Counted from the first letter of the stretch, positions 32,506-45,816 are shown. The stretch is DNA of 64,000 nt from Poa pratensis (GCA_947311845.1 CAMZMU010000089.1:27197769-27261768); one strand, 5' to 3'. The notes: generated from the letters alone by a model not told the origin. Made by a program: numbers and translations.

Positions 32506-34216
32506 TGATGATCCCGAAGAGCAAGTCTTGATGCCTGCACAAATAACGGGATTTAGGTTGAGACTCCAAGTGCAGAGTGTATAGTATAATGGAAGACAGT
32601 TTTCCCCACGAGGGGTGACTCGAGGGTTTAATATCGAACTCTCCGGGAATCTGCAGTGGTAGATTTATCTTCTTATCCTTCTTTTGGTTACCTACAAAAC
32701 AAGGTTAGATGTTTTGGTCCTCAACCTCACCTGTGGTTGTCAAGCACAAGGTGTAAGAATGATATCAGGATAGTTATGCAATGCAAACAAGAAATAAATA
32801 TGCAATGATGGTGGATGCAATGGTAAATGATATTTTTGGGTTTTTGAATGATGTATGCAAGATGAAAAGTATTTTTGTATTTTCGGATTTAATGATGGCT
32901 GAAAATATAAAAGTGGTATATGGTGTTGGAAAGGTGTTTCTTATGATTAAAAATGGACTGGGGTTCATGGTTTCACAAATGCACTCTCTCTTTATAAAGT
33001 GGTAGACAATGGAACACACAAAGTTAACATATGAGATTGCAACACAGGGTTTGATAACAAGTTACTTAGATATATGGGCATCACGTCCTAACATAGAGAT
33101 CTTTTGGTTATTAACCTCTCTTATACTCCACCAAGATGCGAACTAAATCATAACACCTCAGTAATTAAGATAACTCAGAGTATAGCATTAAGTATCATGA
33201 CATGAAGTGAAAATAAGAACATGCTAGATCTAGTCATGGAGTAGTGGCAATGGTCACGCCCACATCCCCGGTAGCATGGTATTTTAGTTTATCCCTAGTG
33301 AGGTAACAAAGTAAGGTAAAGATACCAAAGTGGATCGCAGAACTTTCTCTCACGTTCACTGCACTAGCCACCCCCCGTTACTCCAACTAATGCACACGTT
33401 CCCCCTCACACGCTCTCATAAACATGCTTGATCAAAACAAGTAGACAAGAACGGGGTACATAATATGCATCTATACTCATAACTGAAACAAACATTGCAA
33501 TCTCAAACATATATTAACTCATAAAGATCCACCACAAAGGTATTACAACGGTGACCGTAATCATGTTCAGCAGCTCATACGGTGCTAATTAGTGAAGCTC
33601 AAGAGAGGAGAGATACATAAGTTACTTCCACAAACCCATAGTCCAGAGGTGGACTACTCCCTCTTCATCATGGAGACGGTGGAGAAGTCGATGGAGAAGT
33701 GGAGACCACGCCGGCAGCGCCCCGCCGGAGTTTTCCCCCTCCAATCTGCAGCTCCTGATCTCCGTTTCGGTGTTTCTGTGTTTCTGCGGCGCTCCTTCCA
33801 GAGAACGACGGGGGACCTTTTTTATAGGCGTTTTTAGGTCAAGACGAAGGCGGTGGAGCGAAGATCGACGGCAACGGAGCCACGAGGCCCAAACGGGTGG
33901 GTCCCACGCGGCCACAGTACCTGGCCGCGTGGGCCATGCTCGTTTGGCCCTCGGGCCTCCGTTTGCTTGCTTCCTTTTTCCGTAGTCCTTCCTTCCAAAT
34001 ATTGACGCCCGTAAATTTCCAGGTGATTTCGTTGACGTTTGGGTCCCTGAAACTAGGGTTTTCTGCCTGTGCAGGGTTAATTCCAAATAAATGGGAAAAC
34101 TATGAAGTATTCCCAAAATCATGATAAAACATTGATATAACCCTTATATGATGCAAATATGATTGGAATATAAGCAATTAAAGTGCAAAGTTCATGTATG
34201 CATTTTACATGCATCA
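32506..34216 (-). repeat. Athila-like 3' LTR
   Basis: 1711 bp, matching 52096-53823 almost throughout. Small differences include a missing 'attaaagtacaaa' near 34050. Short open frames within it appear in both LTRs and are not genes. Confidence 0.9.
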
Positions 34217-36578
34217 ACATCCCCAAGCTTAATCCATGCTCGTCCTCGAGTATGAAGATGATAAAACTAACATGGACTTTGCAATTTAATACTTAACAAT
34301 GGATATCAAAGATGATTACTATTGCTACATATAGTCAAATGATTCATTCTTCAAAGGAGTAGCAATATGCAAATAGTTTATGAAGTGATATCAAGTATTC
34401 AAGACAAGGATGTTCATTGATAGTTCACAAAGTGTAACATAGTAGCAAGTAATATGGAACACATGTATGCATAATGATAAGTAGAACATCCTACAATGGT
34501 CATAGAGTGTAGATGAAAATCTGAATATGATAGGTGTACACTTTGGAAAGATGTATATGTGAGTAGAGGTAAAGCATGCATAAGTTTCATCCAACTTCCA
34601 AACTCTTCTACTTAAGTTAATGATTGCAATAAGGTATTCATTGGTGTCAAGCTCTCATTGCCCCTATCATAGCATCTTGAATGATTAAGGTTAAAGTGAA
34701 AGCAAATATGAGTAGTGTGCTTGATAAAGTAAAGGTTGATGTCTCATGCCCCTTGAATACAAGTACTACACCATGATTATTCAACTTAGGAAACAAAGCA
34801 AGTTCAAGTTATATCATTGTAAGTAATAATAGTATCATCAAGAGCGTCAACTGGGGTACCTCTTGTCCCAGATATGGAACAAGCCCATATCAAAATGACA
34901 AGACAAACAAACAAAATGAACAATCTCAACACCCTTTTTATTTACCATTTGGAATAGTTTTTTATTGCAAGGTGTATCACAGAAGGTTCACCATAGTATG
35001 TAAGTAAATTTCCACCATGAATGATGCATGGCTTAGATTAGCGGCCCAGGCGTCTCTCTAACCATTTATACAAACTCATTTGAACTACTTCATTTCCTCC
35101 TCATTTCACCATGATAGGCATCCATAGACAAAAGTACATGATATCAACTAAATGAGATGAAGGAGCATGTTGAAAGCTTGCATGTGACAGCACATATGGG
35201 CTAACTCCAACCTCGAACATTTATCAAGCCACTAGCATCATAATCTTAATCACAATGGGTCATGTTTTATTTATGCAAATAGTAAAATGTGCATCAAGTT
35301 CGTGAGAGCTATATAACCAATTTTTTCCATTGCAATCAATAACATAAACATTTTCATTCAGAGGTAAGATAACACAAAAACATGATGAACATACTCGGAA
35401 TAGCATAAAGCCAATAGGTAGATATGGTGGACTCACTGGAATAACTTTGGTTGAAGGTGTTGGAAACAAGTTTTTGCTTGTTGGAGTTTTTGGGCTAGCA
35501 AAAGGGAGAAAGTTGACCATCTAGATGCATGCATGAGTGTCCATAGAACTAACTAATCCATGTTAAACCAAGTAAAATAACAATCAGCACCAAAACATGA
35601 ATAAGTGATAGCTCTACAAAAAGAATTTGCAAACTATTACTCATAAACAAGCTCATGAATCATGCAACTATAGGTATCATTAAAAATCAAATCAAACATC
35701 CCTTTTCCCAATCTTATAAAAGCATCCAACATATTTCAACCCATATTTCCAGTAGCTCTCTCATATATAATTGATAGTGTGGTGGTCTCTCAAGACTCAA
35801 ACAAAAACGAAAAAACGACGCTCCAAGTTTATGCGATAAAGTGTTTCGATCGAAAAACAGAAGTTGGACGTGCAAACCGAGAGTGTGTAGGTCCAGCGGG
35901 GTTGTCTTCACATCCCCAAGCTTATGGTCTTCACCATCCTTGGATAGCTCTTGGTGCATCTCCTCCAATCCCTGTGAAAAAACTTCAAAACACCGTTTCT
36001 CCCATCTCTTTTCTGTGGGGTGCATTAATAGTGATAAACAAATAGGTTCCTTGCTGCATATAATCCTTGAACAAAAATTCATATGACATGTCCAGAAAGT
36101 ATATAATGTTGTATGCCTACTCATAAACTCAATTGGATCAAAAAGATTCAACTTAAAAGCTCAAAGCATGCATCAAACAAAATGGGACAGAATCTGTCCA
36201 GAAAAACAGCAGCAGCAAAACGTATTTTTCTACCCTACCAAACTTTCTCGAAAAATTCCGAAAAATTCATGCATACAGAGGATGAAAAGTTGCAACTACA
36301 GTTCAAATATGAGCTCATTCGGAGTTACAGAATAAGAATTAAAAATCATACCGTGCACTGATTCGTGCAGGAATAAAATCTCCGAACGCTATAAGCAACT
36401 TTTCAAACCAAAAAGGGTAAAACTTGGCACTTTATTGAAAACTCCAGAACCTAACTAGACACAAAATCTCTTGTTACAGCAAGAGGACACAAAGAAAAAT
36501 CACACATAAAAATAACCGTGTTGCCTCCCGCAAAGCGCTTTCTTTATAGCCATATAGCTAGGCTTCTTACTTGTTGTT
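34217..36578 (-). other. Athila-like element: noncoding region between gag-pro and 3' LTR
   Basis: About 2.4 kb follow the gag-pro stop where pol would be expected in a complete element. No RT, RNase H or integrase motif was found in any frame. Next to the LTR, 'aagcttggggatgt' (minus strand, at 34217-34230) is the likely polypurine tract. Confidence 0.7.
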
Positions 36579-38383
36579 TTATTGAAGATGAAGCTCATGA
36601 GGGAGCTTGAACTTTGATGTTCCCCTCTTCCTTGGAAAGTGTTCCATGCACTTCTTGTGTGGAAACTGAAACTTTACATTCCCTTCCTTTGAATCAATGA
36701 TAGCACCTGTGGTACGAAGAAAAGGTCTTCCAAGAATAATAGGACTAGAGATTTTATTCCCCATATCCATGATTAGAAAATCCACAGGCACAAAAGTCAT
36801 ATGTAACTCTACCATAACATCACTTACTTTTCCCAAAGCATGTTTAATAGAGTCATCAGCAAGTGCTAGTTCAATAGAGCATTTTTCAAGATTTTTCAAT
36901 TCAAGCACTTCATATAGTTCTTTAGATAAAACAGAGACACTAGATCCTAGATCAAGTATGGCATGGTGTGTCTCTTTTCCAATAGTTACTAGTACCTTAG
37001 GTATCCACATATCCCCAAGCTTAGGTGGTATCATAGCCTCTTGGTTGTACCTAGCAATCTTTTCTTTCAAGACATGATTAGCAATATAAGAACCAAAACC
37101 TGCTTGGTTAGTGTTGATGGAAGGATCACTTGCAAATTTTTGTAAGATAGATATTAATTCATGCAAGCTACAATTTTCTAAGTCAAGCAAAGGATCCTTG
37201 ACTTCATTAAGCATTTTAACTTCCTCAATTTCAACCTCTTTCATTACCCCAATAGATTCTTTAGCAACTCTCTCTTGCTCATGAATGTGTTCCCAAGACT
37301 TATTGATAACCTCTTGGCAATATTTTATTGTTTCCTCATGTTTTTGGGCTGTAATGATGCTCTTTAATGATGAGACTTCCTTAGTAAGCTGATCTACCCT
37401 TTCAAACAAAGCATCTTGTTTCTCAAACTTAGAGATAAATTCCTTATTAAGCTCTTTTTGGGTAGATATAAAAGATCTAATGGTGTTTTCCAAGTCACTA
37501 GAAACATTACCACTAGAAGCATATTTATTTGGCACATATGGGGGTTTATTATAAGAGTTATAATTGTTGTTACCATACCCATTATTACCATATTTCCTAA
37601 TGAAGTTGACATCAATATTTTCAGAATTGTTTCCAACTAGTTCTTGCAAAGGAACATTTTCAACACTAGGTTTATTAAGCAAAGCAAGAATAGTATCCAT
37701 TTTAGATGACAAATCATTAGTTTCTTCAATAGAGTTCACTTTCTTAGAAGGATTAGGTGCCCTATCAGTCTGCCATTGACTATAGTTTTGTAAAATGCTT
37801 TCCAATATATTTTTAGCTTCTACTATAGTCTTACTCATAAAAGCACCTCCAGCAGCAGAATCAAGTATGTTTCTAGACATGTAGTTTAAACCATTGTAGA
37901 AAGAGTGTAATATGGTCCATTCATTAACTCCATGTGAGGGACAAGTTCTAAGCATAAGTTTTATCCTATCCCAAGCCATAGCAACATGTTCATTTTCATT
38001 TTGCCTAAAAGAAAGGATGTTGTTTCTATTTTGCAAAAATTTAACAGGGGGATAATATTTCTTAATGAAAGCTTCTTTTAGATCATCCCAAAAATTAATA
38101 CTACCAGATGGCAAGGAATGCAACCACTCTTTAGCTTTTCCTCTAAGTGAAAAAGGAAATAACTTCAGTTTTAGAATATCACTTTCCACATTTTTAAACT
38201 TTTGCATGTCACATATTTCAACAAAATCATGAAGATGCATAGAGGCATCCTCCATAGCACTACCACCAAATTGTTCCCTAGTTATCAAGTTCAACAAACT
38301 AGGACTTACTTCATAACTCTCAGCATTTATCTTAGGTGTGGCAATAGCTCTCGTGATAAATTGATCATTAGGAGTGTTTGTGT

Positions 38384-38972
38384 TGATGGAGGGATAATAA
38401 CCCGGTAGGCCCATGACGAGGAAAACATGACCCGCCAGGCAGGAGGCCCGGCGAGGCCAGTTAACCCTCAGCATAGGCCGGGTTACGGTGCTGGGCCGGT
38501 ATCTTGGCGATGACCCGGCTATTCATGAAGAATGTTCCAGAAGGTCCAGAGGCGGTTCAAGAGGCGGTTCTATACTTGGAATACACGAAGGATAAAGGAG
38601 TAGTAGTAGGACTCAGAGTTCGGGTAGAACCCGGCCTATCATGTACGCGACCAGGAGGCCCGGTATCTATATAAACCGGCCCCTGCCCCTTAGACAAAAG
38701 ACTTTTCGTAACCCCAAGCTTTAGGCGAGACATACAATCCTTGTAACCTAGATCGAGATCCGGCTCTGTTGTAGTAGCCGGGTTATCGAGACAGAGATCG
38801 AGATTAATAATAAGATAGCAGGAAGTAGGTCTTTATCTCCAATGGAGAGGCCGAACCTGGGTAAACCTTTGTCCCCTGCCGTGCTAAACAAACACCCAGA
38901 CACCAGAGTCGCCTTGCCCAAAAGTTTAAGCTACCCTCAAGTAGCATCTGCCGTGTTTTCTACCCCACGACA
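38384..38972 (+). repeat. 5' LTR of Tat-like element
   Basis: TG...CA ends. A TATA box (TATATAAA, 38668-38675) lies within it and would drive the sense transcript. Confidence 0.93.
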
Positions 38973-38974
38973 GT

Positions 38975-38991
38975 TGGCGCCGTCTGTGGGA
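38975..38991 (+). other. Primer binding site of Tat-like element
   Basis: TGGCGCCGTCTGTGGGA starts two bases after the LTR. TGGCGCC is the usual start of tRNA-complementary primer sites in this group of Gypsy elements; the exact tRNA was not identified. Confidence 0.75.
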
Positions 38992-39015
38992 ATCGCGTCC
39001 AAGGGTGTCACCATC

Positions 39016-42000
39016 ATGGGTGAAGCAAGGCAAGGGGTCGAAAACTTCGTCTTTGGCCAGATCACAACCAATGAGCAAGGAGAGCTCATCGTTGATGATT
39101 TTGGCTGGGGACCGGACTCGGATCTACTAGAATCAGGTGATGTTATTCCAATTGGCCAAGTTAATGTTTTTGTGGGCATGATTACAACTAGATCTGCTAG
39201 TGATGGAGATTATGAATCTGTGTCAGGAGCCGCCACAATTGTTCAATCTGATGGAGAGGAATCAGTTGGCACAGCTGAAGTTGAGGGGGTCCTGAACACG
39301 CTGGAGGAACGGCTGGATGACCCGGCAGGAATCCCGGGCGACGCGGTGGAACGAGCCGGGTCGGAATCAATCTTGCCCCTGTTCGAAGGCCGGTTTGGGT
39401 ATGATGCAGAAGAAGAGGATGATGAGGAACAAGAGTCAAGTCCAAGCCCGGTACGTAGGGTAGCGGTGTACACCGCGCCTTCGTCCAGCATGCAACCGTC
39501 ACCATCAGCTGTTGTTCCACCGGTCTTTACCCCGGGTCAACAGCAGCTGCCCCCAATTCTGGAGTTGGCAGAACAGAGGGTTGATGGAGAGCCGGCTTCG
39601 GTCTCGGAGGAAAGCGAGGGTACGGCAAGATACAGAAACAGTTTTGGGTTCCTGCATAACCGGGCCCAAGGAGAGGAAAGAAGTAACATAGCAGCTGCCC
39701 CGGCCTTGTTTAACAATGGCCTGGTCTTAGATCCATCAGCACTTACAAGGTTGGTTACTCCAGAAAACGCAGCAGTTAGAGCAATGGAATTGGATACAGC
39801 ACGCCGAGCGTTGGAGCAGATGCGCAGGGACGCCGAGGCAGAGAGGCAAGAAATAGAAGCAAGAAAGAAGCAAATAGAAGAGGAGGAAAATCGTCTCAAC
39901 GAGGCAACCCGGGCACACCGGAGGAGGCATCAAAGCCGGCTGGGCCTTGGGGAAAGTATAGCAAACCCAGTGCCTGTGGCAGCATTGTTCAGAACTCCAG
40001 AAGACCAGCCTATTGGCGCAACTCAGGTGGCACCAGTGGCTAGGGCAAGTACAGAGCAGAATAGAGGAACAGCGAGAACTGATGTAGCAGCAACAGCAGC
40101 GCCGGGTTTGCCCGCTGGAGGAGCCAGGGGAAATCCGGGTCTGCCGCCTAGAACACCAAGGTTTCACACGCCGGTGGGTCACTATTCAAATCCAGCGGAT
40201 AACGTGTATGCAGCAACCTTGGCACTTGATAGAATTCCACTGGGAAATACACCGGCAGAGATTGAAGCCCGGCGTGCCATAGATATGTTACGTACTGCAG
40301 TAGTTCAGCAGACACAGTATTCAAGAGAGAAAAGTGCGTTGCATTCTACAACGTATCGTAGTAGGAGCCGCAATGGAGGAAACCCGCCGTTGGCCGGGCC
40401 TGCAGCGGCACAGCAGCCAAACCCGCCCCAGCAAAATCAGAATCAAAATAATCAGCAGCATCAACCCGCCCCAGCAATTTCCATAGCACAGCAGATAGTT
40501 AATAGATCACGCGCAGGGAGAAGTGCAGGTAATGCAAACCCGGTAGTACCTGCAGCAGGAGTACCTCAAGGAGGACCGGGCCCTGCGCCAGCCGCGTCTG
40601 CAAGCTCACCCGGTAATGTCAATGTTTCAGCAAGTTCTTCTAGTTTAGCCGGGCCAAAATGTCTTTCAGATTCCATCAGAGCAGAACCTTTCCCTGAGAA
40701 GTTCAAAGAGCCAAGCAAGATATCCAACTATGAGCCTAGCATGGATCCGGCTAGTTGGTTGAGCAGTTATGAGATGGCAATGTGTATACGCAATGCCACA
40801 GAGAATGTTTGCGCCAAGTACATGTATTTGATGATGAGTGATGGAGCAGCAAAGTTGTGGTTTAAAAATCTACCAGAGAAATCCATTAATTCCTGGGATG
40901 AGTTGAAGGCAGTTTTCACCAAGCATTTTCAGGGTACGTGCAAGCGTTTGTTTTCCATCGAGGATCTTGATCGGTGTATACAGAAAAAAGGCGAGTCAGC
41001 ACGTCATTGGATGGGCCGGGTCACGGAGATCTTGCACTCCTCATCTGGTATTGAGCCAAAGGACGCCATTTCATCAATGGAGAAAACTTGTAAGTATGCA
41101 CCACTTGTCCAGAAGCTGGGTCGCATGAAGGAAGGGCACCGGGTTAAACCGGTCACCATGGCAGAGTTGATGGATGCTTGCAACAGGCATGCAGCCACAG
41201 ACAAGACTCAGGATGAGCCTGAGGAGGAGAAGGGGAAAGGCACGGCAAATAATGGTGGAAGGAACAATAATGGCTCGGGTAACAACAATAACAGTAACCA
41301 GAATCAACATAAGCGAGGTCACAATGATGGTAGTTCAGAGTTAGTGGCAAATACCAATGCCGGGTTTCAGAGGCAAAGGATGGATGGGAACTATCAGGAA
41401 AACAGAGGATATCAGGAAAATAGGGGTTATCAGGAAAACAGGGGTTCTCAAGGCAACAATTGGAATTACAACAGTGGAAATAATTACCAAGGATCGCGTC
41501 CAATGAGTAATGAGGAGGCCTTCAGGATGCCGTGTCCTCGTCATAGCAAGAACGGCAGAGCCGCCAATCATTCTTTGGCTCAGTGTGTGGATCTGAACAG
41601 GTGGAAAAACAATGAGGTGCAGAGAGCTTTGCAAGGAGCAAATAGAAGTGGAGGACCCGGCACGGGTGGTAACCCGGCCTCGGGACCTTTGACTGGAGCA
41701 AACGCGGTACCTACGGGAAATCCGGGTCAGAACCAAAATCAGAACACAAGTAACCAAGGTGGATTTTCACAGCAGCCAAGGCAACTTGGTCAGTATCATA
41801 TATACACAAGTGGCACAACCAAGAGAGAGAGGAAAATAGTCAAGAGGGCAGTTAACACAGTGGCTGCAGGAGTTCCGAGATATTTGAGGTGGTCAGAGCA
41901 TACAGTTACTTGGAGTAGGGCGGATCATCCAGAGGTGGTGGAGCACCCGGGTCTTCTTGCGTTGGTTGTGGCTCCCCAAGTTCATGGTTTTGAGTTAAAG

Positions 42001-42591
42001 AAAGTGCTGATGGACGGTGGCAGTAGCATCAATATTTTGTACTGGGACACGTTTGTGCGCATGGGTTTGAAGGAGTCACAGTTGCAGAGAACGTCAACAA
42101 TTTTTCATGGTATAGTTCCGGGAAAATCAGCTACACCAGAGGGTAAAATTTCATTGGAGGTAGCTTTTGGTGAGTCTATCCATAACTTCAGATCAGAGTG
42201 GCTCACGTTTGAGGTGGTAAAGTTTCCAAGTCCATATCATGCATTGTTGGGAAGGCCGGCCTATGCCAAGTTCATGGCAAGGCCGTGTTATGTGTATCTC
42301 CAGTTGAAAATACCGGGTCCTCATGGGATCATTACAGTGCATGGTAACAGAGATATTGCGGCAGAGTGTGATGAGGGGGATGCAGCTTTAGCAGAGCATG
42401 CTTGTGCTAAGGAGGAATTGAAAGCTTACAGAGCAAATCTTGACCCGCAGGATAACACAGCACTTAAAAGGCCAACAACAGAGGATGATAGGGCAAAGTT
42501 CAAAGCTGCCAGAGATACAAAGATGGTGGATTTTGTGCCTGGAGATTCTTCCAAGCAGTTCGCCATTGGGACCAACTTAACTGATAAATAG
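39016..42591 (+). CDS. Gag-protease polyprotein of the Tat-like element
   Basis: 1191 residues from the ATG at 39016, the first one after the primer binding site; upstream codons in the same frame lie in the LTR. A long, disordered N-terminal half contains a coiled coil (about residues 255-305, 'AERQEIEARKKQIEEEENRL'). The retrotransposon gag domain follows at about residues 577-690 ('DPASWLSSYEMAMCIRNAT', 'WDELKAVFTKHFQGTCKRLF'). Three near-identical six-codon repeats (YQENRG) lie at about 41392-41448. A zinc knuckle variant C-x2-H-x8-H-x4-C begins at residue 840. The protease shows 'LMDGGSSINILYWDTF' with Asp1000, and 'ALLGRPAYAKF'. It ends with a UAG; pol continues in the same frame. Confidence 0.9.
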   Translation: MGEARQGVENFVFGQITTNEQGELIVDDFGWGPDSDLLESGDVIPIGQVNVFVGMITTRSASDGDYESVSGAATIVQSDGEESVGTAEVEGVLNTLEERLDDPAGIPGDAVERAGSESILPLFEGRFGYDAEEEDDEEQESSPSPVRRVAVYTAPSSSMQPSPSAVVPPVFTPGQQQLPPILELAEQRVDGEPASVSEESEGTARYRNSFGFLHNRAQGEERSNIAAAPALFNNGLVLDPSALTRLVTPENAAVRAMELDTARRALEQMRRDAEAERQEIEARKKQIEEEENRLNEATRAHRRRHQSRLGLGESIANPVPVAALFRTPEDQPIGATQVAPVARASTEQNRGTARTDVAATAAPGLPAGGARGNPGLPPRTPRFHTPVGHYSNPADNVYAATLALDRIPLGNTPAEIEARRAIDMLRTAVVQQTQYSREKSALHSTTYRSRSRNGGNPPLAGPAAAQQPNPPQQNQNQNNQQHQPAPAISIAQQIVNRSRAGRSAGNANPVVPAAGVPQGGPGPAPAASASSPGNVNVSASSSSLAGPKCLSDSIRAEPFPEKFKEPSKISNYEPSMDPASWLSSYEMAMCIRNATENVCAKYMYLMMSDGAAKLWFKNLPEKSINSWDELKAVFTKHFQGTCKRLFSIEDLDRCIQKKGESARHWMGRVTEILHSSSGIEPKDAISSMEKTCKYAPLVQKLGRMKEGHRVKPVTMAELMDACNRHAATDKTQDEPEEEKGKGTANNGGRNNNGSGNNNNSNQNQHKRGHNDGSSELVANTNAGFQRQRMDGNYQENRGYQENRGYQENRGSQGNNWNYNSGNNYQGSRPMSNEEAFRMPCPRHSKNGRAANHSLAQCVDLNRWKNNEVQRALQGANRSGGPGTGGNPASGPLTGANAVPTGNPGQNQNQNTSNQGGFSQQPRQLGQYHIYTSGTTKRERKIVKRAVNTVAAGVPRYLRWSEHTVTWSRADHPEVVEHPGLLALVVAPQVHGFELKKVLMDGGSSINILYWDTFVRMGLKESQLQRTSTIFHGIVPGKSATPEGKISLEVAFGESIHNFRSEWLTFEVVKFPSPYHALLGRPAYAKFMARPCYVYLQLKIPGPHGIITVHGNRDIAAECDEGDAALAEHACAKEELKAYRANLDPQDNTALKRPTTEDDRAKFKAARDTKMVDFVPGDSSKQFAIGTNLTDK

Positions 42592-45500
42592 GAAAGCGCG
42601 CTCATCGAGTTCATCCGTGAGAATAGGGATGTTTTTGCATGGACACCTAGTGACATGCCAGGCATTCCAACTGAACTCGCTGAGCACAGCTTACATGTTG
42701 ATCCTAAGGCAAGGCCGGTAAAACAGGGTATGAGGAAAATGAATGCAGAAAGAAGGAAAGCAATTGGAGAGGAGATAGCCCGGCTTTTGGAGGCCGGCTT
42801 TATCATGGAAGTGTTTCATCCAGAGTGGTTAGCTAACCCGGTTTTGGTTCTGAAAAAGAACAACGAGTGGAGGATGTGTATTGATTTCACAAGTTTGAAC
42901 AGGTTTTGTCCCAAAGATCCGTTTCAGTTACCGCGTATTGATCAAATCGTGGATGCAGTAGCAGGTAGTGAGCTTTTGTGTTTCTTGGATGCTTATTCAG
43001 GGTATCATCAGATCAAGTTGAACAAAAATGATTGGGAAAAAACGTCATTTATCACCCCCTTTGGTGCTTTTTGTTACAAGACCATGACTTTTGGGTTGAA
43101 GAATGCAGGGGCAACTTATCAGAGGTGTATTCAGAATTGTTTTCATGATCAGATTGGGCGTAATGTGCATGCTTACGTTGATGATGTGGTAATAAAGTCA
43201 GAGAAAGCCGAGTCATTTATTCGTGATCTTACAGAGACATTCAAAAATCTGAGGGAGTACCAGATGAAGCTTAATCCTACAAAGTGTGTGTTTGGAGTTC
43301 CAGCGGGAAAGTTACTTGGTTTCATTGTGTCAGAGCGGGGAATTGAGGCAAACCCGGAAAAAATTAGAGCCATTCAAAGCTTGAAAAAGCCAGAGGAACT
43401 GAGAGATGTCCAGAAGTTGACGGGTTGTGTGGCAGCGTTAAGCCGGTTTATTTCCCGGCTCGGAGAGAAAGCAATTCCTTTGTACAAGTTACTGAAGAAA
43501 ACAGATAATTTCGTGTGGAATCAAGAGGCAGATGAGGCATTTGGGCTTTGAAGAAACAGCTGTCAGAAGCGCCAGTTCTGGCGGCGCCGGGTCCCAAGGA
43601 GCCCATGCTATTATATGTCGCTGCCGGGCCTCAAGCTGTGAGTGCCGTGGTGGTGGTCGAGAGAAAAGAGGAAGGAAAAGAAAACCCGGTGCAAAGGCCG
43701 GTCTATTATGTTAGTGAGGTGTTATCAGAAACCAAGCAAAGGTACCCGCATTGGCAGAAGTTAGTGTATGGTGTTTTCATGGCCAGTAGAAAGTTGAAAC
43801 CATATTTTCAGGAGCATCCAATTACGGTGGTTAGTTCTATACCCTTGGCAGATATTATTAGAAATTCAGAAGCTACTGGGAGAGTTGCCAAGTGGGCCAT
43901 AGAGATGGGGGATTATCACATTGAGTATGTGCCTCGCACAGCTATTAAATCTCAAGCATTGGTGGATTTTCTTAATGATTGGACGCAGTTGAATGCGCCA
44001 CCTCTCACCCCGAGTCTCAAATCGTGGGTTATGCATTTTGACGGGTCTAAGCAAGAGCAAGGATCAGGAGCTGGAGTTGTGCTAACTTCTCCCAAAGGTG
44101 ATAAGTTGAGTTATGTTTTGCAAATTCACTTTGATTGTTCCAATAATGTGGCAGAATATGAGGCTTGTTGCATGGTTTGCGTATGGCAAAAGGATGAATG
44201 TCAAGCGTATCAAGTGCTATGGGGATTCAGATCTTGTGGCGCAGCAAGTGTCAGGAACTTGGGACAGAAAAGATGCAACGATGGCGGCTTACAGGCGAGA
44301 GGTGGATAGAGTAGCCGGGTTCTTTTCAGGCTATCAGGTGGATCATATTGACCGCAGAAAAAACGATGCTGCAGATGCTTTGTCAAGACTCGGTTCTCGC
44401 AGAGAGCCGGTTCCACCAAATGTTTTCTTGGACGAGCTATGGACGCCATCAGTCAAGCTTCAGGATGCAGAGGAGCTGGCGGGTCAGGAGGACCCGGATT
44501 CACAGTTGGTAGCAGCAACACATGAGATCCCAGAGTGGACAGAACCTTATTTGGCGTATCTTTTGCGTGGTGAGTTGCCACAACAGGAAGTTATAGCCCG
44601 GCAGATCGTGCGCCGGTGCAAGGCCTACGTGGTTATTGATGGCGAGTTGTACAAGAGAAGTGTCTCAGGCGTGTTTCAGAGGTGTGTCTCTGGAAAGGAG
44701 GGCCGGCAAATTTTGAAGGAAATTCATGAAGGGGATTGTGGTCATCACGCTTCAACAAGGTCATTGGTAGCAAAAGCTTTTAGACATGGTTTCTTTTGGC
44801 TCACAGCCCAGGCAGATGCAGAGCGCTTGGTGAATAGATGTGATGGGTGTCAGAGATATGCCAGACAGATTCATGTGCCGGCTCAGGAACTGCGCACCAT
44901 ACCTTTGACTTGGCCTTTTGCAGTTTGGGGGCTTGACATGGTGGGTCCTTTTAGCATGTCTCCTTGCAAGAAAACCCACCTCTTGGTTGCCATTGATAAG
45001 TTTACAAAGTGGGTTGAAGTTATGCCTGTTACAAATTGTGAGGCGGCTACAGTGGTCAAGTTTATGAAGCAGATCATACATAGGTTTGGATATCCTCATA
45101 GTATTATCACAGACAATGGTACTAATATGTCACTTGGAGAGATGGCAAAGTTTTGTGGAAATAATGGTATACGTTTGGATGTTGCCTCAGTTGCTCATCC
45201 TCAGGCCAATGGACAAGTTGAACGAGCAAATCAGGAGCTGCTTAGAGGTTTAAAACCACGCCTCCGGGTCCCGTGTCTCAGAGCCGCCGGAGCGTGGGTT
45301 GAGGAGTTGCCATCAGTTGTTTGGGGAATTAACACAACACCCAACAGATCTACAAAGATGACCCCTTTCTTTATGGTGTACGGGGCAGAGGCAGTTTTGC
45401 CAAGTGATATTATTCATGACTCGCCTCGCGTGGCGGCTTACGTTGAGATAGAAAATGAGCAGACCCGGCAAGATTCTGTGGATTTGCTGGAAGAAAACAG

Positions 45501-45816
45501 AGAGCAAGCACTGGAAAGATCAGCAATATATCAGCAAGATTTGAGGCGGTATCATAGTCGCCGGGTTAAAACTCGCACTTTCCAGGAGGGTGATCTGGTA
45601 TTGCGATGGGTGCAGTCCAAGGAAGGGATGCACAAGTTATCACCTCCTTGGGAGGGGCCCTTCATCGTAAGCAAGAAATTGGACAATGGTTCATACTACT
45701 TAGTGGACGCAAGAGAAAAGTCAGAGACAGTCAATGATACCACACACTCCACCTTTTCCATGGAAGAGCGTGAGAGGCCGTGGAACATTGCGCAGCTGCG
45801 CCCATATTATACTTAG
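42592..45816 (+). pseudogene. Pol of the Tat-like element: RT, RNase H, second RNase H, integrase; three frameshifts
   Basis: The frame continues from gag-protease after the UAG at 42589-42591. RT shows 'RMCIDFTSLNRFCPKDPF', 'FLDAYSGYHQI' and YVDD at 43174-43185. RNase H follows ('YYVSEVLSETKQRYPHWQKL'), then the second, archaeal-type RNase H ('MHFDGSKQEQGSGAGVVL'). Integrase has the HHCC finger ('GHHAST', 'CDGCQRY') and catalytic residues Asp 44935, Asp 45112 and Glu 45220, with 35 residues between the last two. One-base losses break the frame near 43545, 44168 and 44195. The last frame is open to the stop at 45814-45816. Such few lesions fit a young element or sequencing errors. Confidence 0.88.

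Noticed and set aside
32774..33019. Small ORFs repeated at 32774-33019 and 52364-52609
   Set aside because: They are the same position in the two Athila-like LTRs, with no coding evidence.
36579..38474. A 631-codon gene starting at 38474
   Set aside because: The first 30 or so codons are nested LTR sequence; the real gag start is at 51835 on the far side of the insertion.
38842..39015. Start of the Tat-like gag at 38842
   Set aside because: This frame extension lies in the LTR and the primer binding site; the first ATG after the primer site is at 39016.
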